Made by a program: the position numbers and the translations under genes. From the NCBI GenBank assembly GCA_023159155.1, contig JAJNNX010000082.1, positions 1-64,000 on the forward strand: a stretch of DNA of 64,000 nucleotides, written 5' to 3'. Of this stretch, positions 38,253 to 46,523 are shown one piece after another (the first letter of the stretch is position 1; the number at the start of each line of letters is the position of its first letter). The stretch is from Ustulina deusta. Lineage: Eukaryota; Ascomycota; Sordariomycetes; Xylariales; Xylariaceae. The notes beneath the pieces were generated by a model. The model was not told the origin of the DNA and made no database searches. It saw nothing but the letters and a program-made list of their open reading frames with translations.

Positions 38253-38404
38253 ATCGTACCCGGAGGCGTATATAAGACATCCGGCAGCCCAGACATGCTA
38301 CTTGCGGGTATTTCTGGCATACACGGATCTTACTCGGGTCGTACCCGGAGGCGTATATAAGACACATGGCAGTCCGGATATGCCACTTAGGGGTATTGCT
38401 GGCC
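38253..38404 (+). repeat. Tandem direct repeat with TATA-like cores (two copies)
   Basis: Copy 1 at 38,253-38,320 and copy 2 at 38,338-38,404, offset 85 bases. Both contain CGTACCCGGAGGCGTATA, then TATAAGACA and a GGGTATT(T/G)CTGGC end. Each carries a TATATAAG promoter-like box. Probably a fragment of a mobile element's regulatory region. Confidence 0.7.
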
Positions 38405-39241
38405 TTTGAGGTTGTTGGCACAACGACATCCGGGGCTAGCCGCTGTGACACCCTATCCACAGCAAATGCAGCATGCACAGGACTAGCTTATGCCAGAATC
38501 CCGCAGATTCCGATAACACGACGAGAATGGAGAATGCCTATTGTGCTCCCTGCGTTTTCCTTTCAACTGTTTTTTCTCCCTCATGTAGGCACATGATCTG
38601 CACGTGAATAATCTTTTCGGGGCTTCCGAGGCCAAGGGAAGCAAAGCTTGGGTTAGATTTGCTTGTAGGTTGGTTGATTGGTTGGTATATTTAACGCCGG
38701 GGAAAGACAGAGTCTTCAGGCCGCCCTCGGGGCTTACGGCTTAGTATAATTAACTATTTCCCAGCGTACATTGCTCATTCCGGTTCTACAACATGTAGCC
38801 TTTGCAGAAATATCACTCAGATCAACCCTAAAAGGGCACGCGTGACAGTCAAACAGTTTCGGTTGGCCCCGCCCTCTGGGCTCGTGGTCAGCGTTGTGTG
38901 TGCGGCAATCCATCCCTTACGAGGACAGATTGTCGGAAGTGGTCTCGTCGTGGTAATTACAATCACGTCCGGCAGCATAGAGGCGCCGTAGTCACGAGGT
39001 CCGGAGTATATCAGCTTAGTTCAAGAAATAGGCTGGAATAGGGCTGCTATGTTGACCATATAGGTCATTTCTCTGTCTGCCACGGAAGATAGTAGTGCAA
39101 CTCGGAATGCCAACCCCCTCACAGATTCGGGTAAGCCCTCCTGGGAGAAATGGAGGTGACCTAGACCCAAGCCATATGCAAGAAGACCTAGCAGACCTCG
39201 CAGTCCTAGAGGCGCTACAATTGTAGTTAGGCAACGTTGGG

Positions 39242-39248
39242 TATAAAG
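39242..39248 (+). promoter_or_regulatory. TATA box of the UbiA-family gene
   Basis: TATAAAG lies 89 bases upstream of the ATG at 39,331, a typical distance for a fungal core promoter with a leader of about 60 nt. Confidence 0.5.
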
Positions 39249-39330
39249 GCAGCATAGACTCCCAGGCGAAGTCAGGAAAGAGACTACGGACCTTGAGACC
39301 CCGAGAGAATTAGCCCCCAAAACCAACACT

Positions 39331-40408
39331 ATGAAATCAATTATTTGGTCTAGCTATTTATGCCTCCTTAGTGAGGCTTCTATTTGTTGGAATCTCCTCA
39401 AGAGCAATTTAGATGGCGCCTTTGTTCCCTTCCCTCTTTTCACCATGGCCTCTCTGCTGCATAAAGGAGCATCGCGGCATGAAATCATTGTTCGTCTGGT
39501 TTGTATGGAATGAATACTTCGACAACCAACAGAACGTGTACTAACTTGGGCAGATACATTGATATACGCTTTCTTCAATCAATATGTATTTGAGCTTACG
39601 AACCAAACCGCTCGCCCAGCACACTATCTCGAGGATAAGATCAATAAACCAGATCGGCCCCTTGTGACTAACTCTATGACTCTTCGGTCTGCAAGAATCC
39701 GCTACTATATTGGACTGGTTTCCTGGCTTGTCTATAGCTATGCCTTGGGCACTCAAATATGGACACTATTATGGCTTGCTACCATTTTTGGCTCCTGGAA
39801 GTATAGCGTCGGGCTATCTGACTTCGAGCCTACCAAGGACCTCTCTATTACTTTAGCCCTGGTCGCTCAGTTGATGGCTGCCTGGCATATTGGTGGATCG
39901 GACCCCATTTCCAGTTGGTATTGGGTGAAAGTCCTCGCCTTGTGGATGTATCCGACGATAGGAATTCAAGATATACGGGATGTCCCAGGTGATTTGGCAG
40001 TTGGTCGCCGGACAACAGTCATACTGTTGGGTGATATTCCAGGTATGATATTCTTTACCTATGTCTTGAAACAAGCGGCCTGTGGCTGACAACTACCTGT
40101 GAAGCACGGATCTACCATTCTGTGGGTCTTGTAATATTTGGGGTAAGCACAAGACGAAAGCAACCGTTTTACCAGCATCTAATCATACTACTTTCTTCCA
40201 GTATATCTACGTGTTCCAGCGCGTGCTAGCCAGCAGATATGACGCATCCACTTTAACGGTCTCTACTGCCATTGGTGTTTTGACCGCCGGTATCATATTT
40301 CGCCTGTTCGCATGGAGGTCCATTGAAAGCGATAGAAAAACTTACCGGTACTACATGAGCCTTTATCTCCTCAACCTTGTTGCAGTCAGTGTCTGCCTGA
40401 CACAGTGA
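39331..40408 (+). CDS. UbiA-family membrane prenyltransferase or terpene cyclase, four exons
   Basis: Exons at 39,331-39,502, 39,554-40,042, 40,105-40,142 and 40,202-40,408 give 301 residues. Intron 1 has GTATGG, a TACTAAC branch site and GGGCAG; intron 2 has GTATGA, CTGAC and an unusual AAG end; intron 3 has GTAAGC and TTCCAG. Frames join exactly. Residues 74-93 hold an NQ followed by LEDKINKPDRP, and residues 196-204 read QDIRDVPGD: the two Asp-rich diphosphate/Mg sites of the UbiA superfamily, in the form common in fungal secondary metabolism. Several hydrophobic helices surround them, as expected of an integral membrane enzyme. The family includes Fma-TC, the UbiA-type sesquiterpene cyclase of fumagillin synthesis, and aromatic prenyltransferases; sequence alone does not decide which. 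No synthase neighbour is present. Length matches the family (about 300 aa), so it looks intact. Confidence 0.8.
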
Positions 40409-41738
40409 TAGGTTGGCTCCCTCTACCGTCACCAAAATCCTCAACCGAATTACTCACATCCACCCCAGTGGAACCTGTTTCAACGTTATTGAATGAACTA
40501 TAAGGGCAAAAGCTATCACAGGGGCTCATCGACGGCTGGGAGAGAATACTTGATTTCGCAATAATCTTCAAGGATGCTAAAGGTTTTGTGACCTTTCAAG
40601 GCTCACTGGGAGTAAGGTGGGAACTAGGGACTATTTAGACTGCTTGCCTGGCCTCGCCTAGAGGCTATCTTCGCTTTTCTAGACTCGTATGTCTGACTTA
40701 CAAAGGGAGGCTGAAAGCCAACAATAAGATCTTGACTTAGTTGTGGTTTAGCCGTCTGCTAAATAGGCTTACTGTCAGGGATATATATTACACTACCCCA
40801 TGGGAGTGGATATATCAGTATTCTGTATATATAATAGTGTTGCCCCCCTAGATATTTGGAAGGTTCAGGAATCAATTGACCACTCTATTGAGCCCTAACT
40901 ACCTACCTGCTTCCCAGCTGCAGATGAGACTCTCTATTCACTCTGGACTAACCCACTCTGACACTTACTTAGCCATTTATAGCTATGCAAGTCTACTAGG
41001 ACACCGATATAGCTAGAATCCCCTTGCTACACCCATAGGAAGATGACAAAGATTTACAATAGGCTTCGAAGAATTTTATTACCTTCTGTTCTAATTAGCA
41101 GAGTTCTTCTTAATTATCATTTACTACTGAAGTGGGCAACTGTGATTAGCTGTCCCTAACCCGTAGAAACATTACAGTGCCCCTACACTAGGAGATAGGC
41201 CTAACCTACACTTCCTAGCATAGTAATCACTCAGTTCTCGTAAGGAATCAATTGATAAAATTAAAGAGACAAGAGAAATCAATTCAGTCGCAGTCCTAGC
41301 TAAGTGTGTTGTGTTCCTCTCAAACTATCGCGAAAATCGACGCTCTTGGTGTCTTTATCCCCTGTACGAGTACAGCCACTAAGTGGCTCATGCGTGTACT
41401 AGACCCCTGTAACCGATTTGCACCACTTCGCTACTTATAGAAGTGTAGGTATAGTTTCGGTTATCTTTATATATAGGAGCAGTGGTAAACCCCTATTTTA
41501 GACCAAACTTCTATAGAGAACCTCCGGCATAACCAAAGCTAATTTCCAACTACTTTAACATCACGCAAAACTTAAGTAAGCTTATGGGTTCTTGGCGGGC
41601 CCTCATAGGGCCCTAAATGACAACTTTGGATGACCATTTCTGTACATCCCTTTCTCTGCAATTGTCTGGGGTTTTCTTCGGTGGCATGCCTCCAGTCAAT
41701 GTAAGTAATCCCCCCCATCTTTCCCATCAACGTCCGGC
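40409..41738. other. Intergenic region with repeat relics
   Basis: No gene is supported. It holds an AT-rich patch near 40,780-40,850 beginning TGTCAGGGATATATATT, which may be an old LTR end, the first copy of repeat E, and an imperfect inverted repeat around AACCGATTTGC...AGTTTCGGTT at 41,412-41,460. Confidence 0.45.
41128..41307 (+). repeat. Dispersed repeat E, copy 1
   Basis: Aligns with 42,902-43,082 in the same orientation. Shared blocks are TGAAGTGGGCAA, TAGGAGA(T/C)AGGCC, AACCTACACTTCCTAGCATA and a CTAGCTAAG end. Both copies have diverged by point changes and small indels. It lies 0.5 kb upstream of the NmrA-like pseudogene. Confidence 0.6.
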
Positions 41739-41745
41739 TATATAT
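41739..41745 (+). promoter_or_regulatory. TATA box upstream of the NmrA-like pseudogene
   Basis: TATATAT occurs 96 bases before the ATG at 41,841, followed by pyrimidine-rich sequence, as in fungal core promoters. Confidence 0.4.
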
Positions 41746-41840
41746 CTGGCTCATCCCCCCGATCAAGTTCTCCGAGTTGAAGCGAGGACTCATTACCTCC
41801 AGTCGCCTAGATACATAATATTGATCAACAATAATACGCC

Positions 41841-42560
41841 ATGTCGTTCAATCGTATCGCTATATACGGCCATCGGGGGTGGGTCGGCTCACCCGTCCTC
41901 CGCGCCCTCGCTGCCGCTGGTGCTCCGATCGAAGTCCCTCACCGTGCCGGCTCCGACATATCCACTCTCCCCGCGGGTGTAACAACCACGATGGCAGATT
42001 TAGGTAGATGATGCGCAAACTCTCATCCCTACTAATAACAAGCATAGGTCGTTCGCAGCACGGGAGGTGATCGCAAAGCAGCACAGCTTCGTAAAAGCCA
42101 TCCAAAAAACGACTGTGAAAGTGTTCGTGCCATCAGATTCTGCGTTCCGCACGGCCGCGCAGGGCCGGCAGGTACCCGCAAACAAAGCCAAGCGGGAGAT
42201 TAAGGACGCAGCCAAAGGCCGCCGGCCTTCCCACGGCAGTGGTGCTTGTGGGGGCTTTTACCGAGTCGGCTCTCGCAACGTTTCCGTGAGTCGATTGAGA
42301 AACATATGCCAGTCATCTCGTTGAGAAAATGCGCTAATAAATCGACTTATTGGGCAGGATCTTGGGCGTCAATGTACCTGGGAACAGGATTACTGTCACG
42401 GGCGACAGTGCCAATCAGCAACTTACGTTTTGGTAAATGCCCTCCCTGCCTGTCAGGTTTGATAGAAACAATAATGAAGCCCCTTACAACTAATTGATCA
42501 ACTGCGTTTTTCAGGTGTATGGCAGCTTGAGAAAAGGCCGATAACCTGCATGGAAGGCTA
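41841..42560 (+). pseudogene. Broken NmrA-like NAD(P)-binding protein
   Basis: The first 54 codons read MSFNRIAIYGHRGWVGSPVL and onward, with the GxxGxxG dinucleotide-binding loop of NmrA-like Rossmann proteins. The frame stops at 42,009-42,011, but the +1 frame continues the family pattern (HSFVKAI, VKVFVPSD, NKAKREI). A second one-base shift near 42,205 (CCAAAGG) moves the reading to another frame with GLPTAVVLVGAFTESALA. A GTGAGT...GGGCAG intron (42,283-42,358) is still recognisable, followed by ILGVNVPGNRITVTGDSANQ. After another intron-like stretch (GTAAAT at 42,432 to TTTTCAG) the coding pattern is lost and the C-terminal part is missing. NmrA-like proteins bind NAD(P) and act as redox sensors or atypical reductases. 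At least two frameshifts plus a truncated end make this a dead gene. Confidence 0.75.
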
Positions 42561-42901
42561 GGTGAGCGAATAATCCGTAGATGAATCACGCCATCCAGCG
42601 TATGTTGTAAATTGATATGAGAGTATTTAGTGCCGCCCTATGACGGCGGATGATCCGTCCGTTTCCGCCTGACGCTGTGATCGAAATGGTGGGGATGGGC
42701 ATTCGGGCCGCCGGGCAGCAACGGCGAGCCGGATACGACCTAAGCGTGTAGGATAAGACGTGGGCAAGGCGCTGCGGGCATGTATGGGGACGGAACCGTA
42801 GCACAAGCGGCACAGCCCTAAAAGCCACCAGCCTGCATGGATGCGTAGCTCGTACCCCGTTTTCATCAGCGAGGAAATGATATAGACTAAGTACCTACCT
42901 A

Positions 42902-43082
42902 TTGAAGTGGGCAATAGTAAATAATAGGCCATGCTAGCATGGGGAACACTTACCTTGCCCTGATACTAGATAGGAGACAGGCCGAACCTACACTTCCTAG
43001 CATATTTTTAATAATTAATATTGGGGAAGCGAACGATCAAGAGAGAATACAAATTTTTAATTCAACGCGAATGCTAGCTAAG
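42902..43082 (+). repeat. Dispersed repeat E, copy 2
   Basis: Second copy of the repeat at 41,128-41,307. The two copies bracket the NmrA-like pseudogene, about 1.77 kb apart and in direct orientation. AT-rich changes (TTTTTAATAATTAATATTG) in this copy suggest some RIP. Confidence 0.6.
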
Positions 43083-43307
43083 AAGTGGTTAATGATTTTC
43101 TTCTAATAGTTATAGCAAAGGCAGCGCTCAAAGTTTATACACCTCCAATATTTAAAGCCACAAGATGGCTTTCCCTCATATCAAGCCACTCTATTCTTAC
43201 TCATACCACTTCAATACATTTGTGGATGAAACGCTAGCATTACGCTGTGATTTTCTCCTTTAGTTCGCTAGCGAAAAGCCAGCTATTCTCGAGGGTACTC
43301 GGTCGTC

Positions 43308-43712
43308 ATGGCAGCGCTGTCCATAGAAGCCGTGACGCGTTTTTTTTATATTGTTAGCAGAAAACCAGGGGATTCCCATATTAGTGAATTATATGGCCCT
43401 CGCACGAGACATATTCATGACATACCCATACTTCGACCCCACTACCGACACTTTGGCCGTCGTAAGGGATGCCATGATATCGGTAATGGTCGCTGGTATA
43501 CGTTTTTCTCTGGTCCGAAATGCAAATTGCTTCAGAAATATTCAATACTACATAGTTCGGCATTGGCAATGAACCAATTTGCCTGCGTTATATCCATACA
43601 TTTCGTCAATCCATGTTATTGGAACTCGCCATTAATATACATTCAATCGCTGTCTTTTCGGAGAGTAGAGGGTTCCGATCTAATCGCTGCTCATCGTAGA
43701 GATTTTATGTGA
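43308..43712 (+). other. Unassigned open frames, possible gene fragment
   Basis: Two overlapping plus-strand frames are open here. The one at 43,351-43,572 reads most like protein (GIPILVNYMALARDIFMTYP, then TTDTLAVVRDAMISVMVAG) and is bounded by a TTAGCAG acceptor-like site at about 43,350 and a GTATACG donor-like site at about 43,495. It could be one exon of a lost gene. I recognise no family. The longer frame at 43,308 has no protein-like pattern. Confidence 0.2.
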
Positions 43713-43715
43713 CTT

Positions 43716-46523
43716 CTATTCGTTGTTGTGCTCCTCCAATAACTTTTGAATAGCCGGTAGAAATGCTTGTGCTTTCCTGAATTCCCCGAGCTTAACGCGC
43801 ATGTAATCGAATCCAAAAAGTATCACCTCATCAACCTTGGCCTTGTTGTCCGTTTTAACGTCGGGTCGAATTTCAAAGTCCTCTTCTATCATGGGAATTC
43901 TCTGATATCTCTGGGAGAAGTGGGTTAAGAGAATTCTCCTCGCACCCATCCTCCGACCCACGGCGATAGCTTCTGACATGGTTGAATGCTTCTTGGCGAT
44001 TGCATCCCCTTGTAACTCATCATCGAACGTGCTCTCATGTATCAGGATTGTTGCGCCTCGACCAATTTGCACAAAAGCATCGCTGGGGCGGCAGTCACCC
44101 GAGTATGCTATTCTCAACCCCGAGGACAAGGTAAAGACAGTGGCAAGCGCCCCAAAACAATGATCAACATAACATGCCTCAATCTTGTTCAGGCCAAATT
44201 GCTCGGTTTCCTCACTGCTAAACACGTGTGGTTCGCCGACGCGCGTTTTTGGATTAAACCTCGTGAACGGGATGGAAACCAGACGGTCGAAGCCAAAGTC
44301 TTCAACATCGGCATATTCTCGTAACCAATCAATCATGTGAATGTGAGAGGAGACAACGAGTTTTGCTGATGGATCAGACTTCATTGTTTCTTCGTGCCAA
44401 GCCTTGATGACGGAAGTGGTACCCAAATGATGATCCGCGTGAAGGTGACTAATCCAGATGACCTTGAGATCTCGGAGCACAGAGGGCAGCTCGTTACCAA
44501 AGACACGGCGTAGCTGCCCCATGGTGTTTTCGCCCGCATCGAAGAGGTAGCCTCCTAAGCCTGGCACACGAACCAGCGTAGAGGAAACGTTACGATATTT
44601 AGAAGGTAGTGCGGAGCCGGTACCAAGCGAGATAATTTCGGTGTCTTTGTTAGGGATGTCTGCCTCTGCCTTCTTCATCTTCGCTAAGAAGTCTGGGTCG
44701 CAGATTTTCCTCTTTGCTTGGGCAGCCATCTTCAAGACACCTTTATCTAAAAATGCCTGAGCAAGCTTGTCAATGTTTGGGAATGGCAGTATCTTATCAT
44801 CTTGATGTTGGTACCGTGGAGCGAATTGTACGGTTTTTCCAACACGGCCGATTTCATATGGAGATGAACAGGCGGGGGCAGTCCCTGAAAGCGACAGCTT
44901 ATTGTTGTACGCAGGTAAAGGGAAACGGTCGGGATCGACACATCGCAGTCTGTAGGCTTGCACGGCTGCGGATTCGAGGGCGATCATGTTGGGACAGGTG
45001 TCGGCAGAGGTCACTATGTGCTTTATCGAGGACATTTTCTGCATGAAAGCTTGCAACCGTGCATCATCAACGACATGACGCCCTAGAAGCCAGAAGATGA
45101 CGTATACGCCGTTCATTATCTGGTTATCTGCCCATTCGGGTCGGTTGACCAGGGCATCAATATAAGAGATGTCTGGTAAGTCAACAACAGCGAAGCCGGT
45201 GCCAGCCACGGTCTCGCCAAGAACCATGTCCGGGCTCACTAAATTTCCATCTTTACCCTTCACGCTCTCCAAGTTTGTAAGGAGCCGATAATCAGTCTTG
45301 GCAACACCTAATCGTTCGGCTGCTTGAGGGTTAAATTTGCCTCGCCTATCTTGCCCTTTTACAATATAGGACATGGACTGCTTGGAGGGCTCGGTCCGGG
45401 GCAGCTCAGAGATAGTGGCGCCAGGCCATGGCTGGCGAACCAATACGGGAATATCAGGAACATGCTCGTCGCGGCCAGGCATCGGGCCGGTATATACCTG
45501 TAGGTGGCCCTCTTGATTGCGCACGAAGAGCTTCGCTGGTAGTTTGGCCCGATGCAATGTCGTCTCAACAAGCGCATCGGCTGTCCAGTCCGAGTCAAAC
45601 ATCTGTGTAACTATCACCTCGGCAACCTTGTGGCTGTCGTCATCGCGAGAGATGAGGTGTGTTGTCGCAGCGCGCTCAGTGAATTCATCGTGGCTCCGCT
45701 TACGCGGACTAGCTAGAGGCGACTCTTTTTCATCTGACTTGGCGAGCATATACCACACATTGATGTTTGCGTCTTTCCAGTCGGGCTCGGAGGAGGGCGC
45801 GGCTGCGTGGGGGCTACGAGGGTCGGAGCGTACTTCGTGGGGCTCTATAGGAAGTCCTTGCCGGAAGACGAAGCGGCGTGAGGTGGCAAGAAGATGCGCG
45901 ATATTCTTGCCGGCGTGGATGTGCAAGCGGGGCTGCACGGCAGCGACGGCGGCAGCGGAAGGGTTTCTCTTCTGCTTGGCGACGTTGTTGACGTCGACCT
46001 GCTCCTTGGACAAGGTCACAATATCGGCAACGGTGAGAATCAAGCCCAGCAGGCCACCAGCACCGTGCCAGTCCACAGGGCCGGACAGGAACAGGTTCTC
46101 GACCTTGGCGAGGCCGAGCTTGCGCTGGACAAAGGCGCGCTGGGTGCCCTCGGCGGCGTGGCCAAAGACATAGCGCTGGTTGTCGAAATGCAGCAGGATG
46201 GTGGTGCCGGGCGTGTCGGCGGTGGGCGTCGTGACGATCTGGGCGTAGTTGAGCATCTTGAGGGAGAAGGCCGTCTGGCGGTGTCGCCTGGTGGATGGTG
46301 GCGGCGGGCGGGGGCGGGAGCGGGAGAAGAGGATAAAGCGCGCGTTTTTGCTCCGCGCGAAACGAGACGCCCTCAGGACCGAGACAGCGGCCGATTCGCT
46401 GTCGAAGAGCGTCGTTTTCGGCAGCGCGATGTTCGCAAACACCGACTCTGCCGCTTTCGTTGCCGTCGAGCGTATGGAAGAAGGCACCCGTAGTTTCCTG
46501 GCTACCTCATAGCCACTCTTCAT
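43716..46523 (-). CDS. tRNase Z, long form (ELAC2/Trz1 type)
   Basis: Endonuclease that removes the 3' trailer of precursor tRNAs; a 935-residue single-exon frame, within the usual range for fungal long forms. The C-terminal catalytic half has the PSKYRN substrate motif (about residue 636), the zinc-binding SHLHADHHLG (about 691-700), AYSGDCRPSD, IHESTFDDE (about 828) and LLTHFSQRY. The N-terminal half (ILLHFDNQRYVFGHAAEGTQ, then FLSGPVDWHGAGGLLG) is the non-catalytic beta-lactamase-like half. Residues 1-89 are rich in Arg, Ser and Ala with few acids and fit a mitochondrial presequence; MLNYAQIVTTP at residue 90 (46,254-46,256) would be the start of a nuclear form. Nothing appears broken. Antisense frames over it are composition artefacts. 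Confidence 0.95.
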   Translation of the reverse strand: MKSGYEVARKLRVPSSIRSTATKAAESVFANIALPKTTLFDSESAAVSVLRASRFARSKNARFILFSRSRPRPPPPSTRRHRQTAFSLKMLNYAQIVTTPTADTPGTTILLHFDNQRYVFGHAAEGTQRAFVQRKLGLAKVENLFLSGPVDWHGAGGLLGLILTVADIVTLSKEQVDVNNVAKQKRNPSAAAVAAVQPRLHIHAGKNIAHLLATSRRFVFRQGLPIEPHEVRSDPRSPHAAAPSSEPDWKDANINVWYMLAKSDEKESPLASPRKRSHDEFTERAATTHLISRDDDSHKVAEVIVTQMFDSDWTADALVETTLHRAKLPAKLFVRNQEGHLQVYTGPMPGRDEHVPDIPVLVRQPWPGATISELPRTEPSKQSMSYIVKGQDRRGKFNPQAAERLGVAKTDYRLLTNLESVKGKDGNLVSPDMVLGETVAGTGFAVVDLPDISYIDALVNRPEWADNQIMNGVYVIFWLLGRHVVDDARLQAFMQKMSSIKHIVTSADTCPNMIALESAAVQAYRLRCVDPDRFPLPAYNNKLSLSGTAPACSSPYEIGRVGKTVQFAPRYQHQDDKILPFPNIDKLAQAFLDKGVLKMAAQAKRKICDPDFLAKMKKAEADIPNKDTEIISLGTGSALPSKYRNVSSTLVRVPGLGGYLFDAGENTMGQLRRVFGNELPSVLRDLKVIWISHLHADHHLGTTSVIKAWHEETMKSDPSAKLVVSSHIHMIDWLREYADVEDFGFDRLVSIPFTRFNPKTRVGEPHVFSSEETEQFGLNKIEACYVDHCFGALATVFTLSSGLRIAYSGDCRPSDAFVQIGRGATILIHESTFDDELQGDAIAKKHSTMSEAIAVGRRMGARRILLTHFSQRYQRIPMIEEDFEIRPDVKTDNKAKVDEVILFGFDYMRVKLGEFRKAQAFLPAIQKLLEEHNNE

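Larger units (their letters stand above)
37162..39241. other. Intergenic region with repeats and pol III-like boxes
   Basis: No gene is supported. It contains an AT-rich patch at 37,527-37,560, B-box-like sequences at 37,840-37,865 and 38,125-38,150, and the TATA-bearing direct repeat listed separately. From 38,600 to 39,240 I see only short meaningless frames. Confidence 0.5.

Noticed and set aside
39498..39553. Donor at GTTTGT (39,499) for intron 1 of the UbiA-family gene
   Set aside because: It would leave the frame meeting a TGA directly after the join; GTATGG at 39,503 gives an exact frame and the conserved sequence.
45517..46493. Plus-strand frames of about 200 codons over tRNase Z
   Set aside because: Antisense to an unmistakable conserved gene; caused by GC-biased codons.
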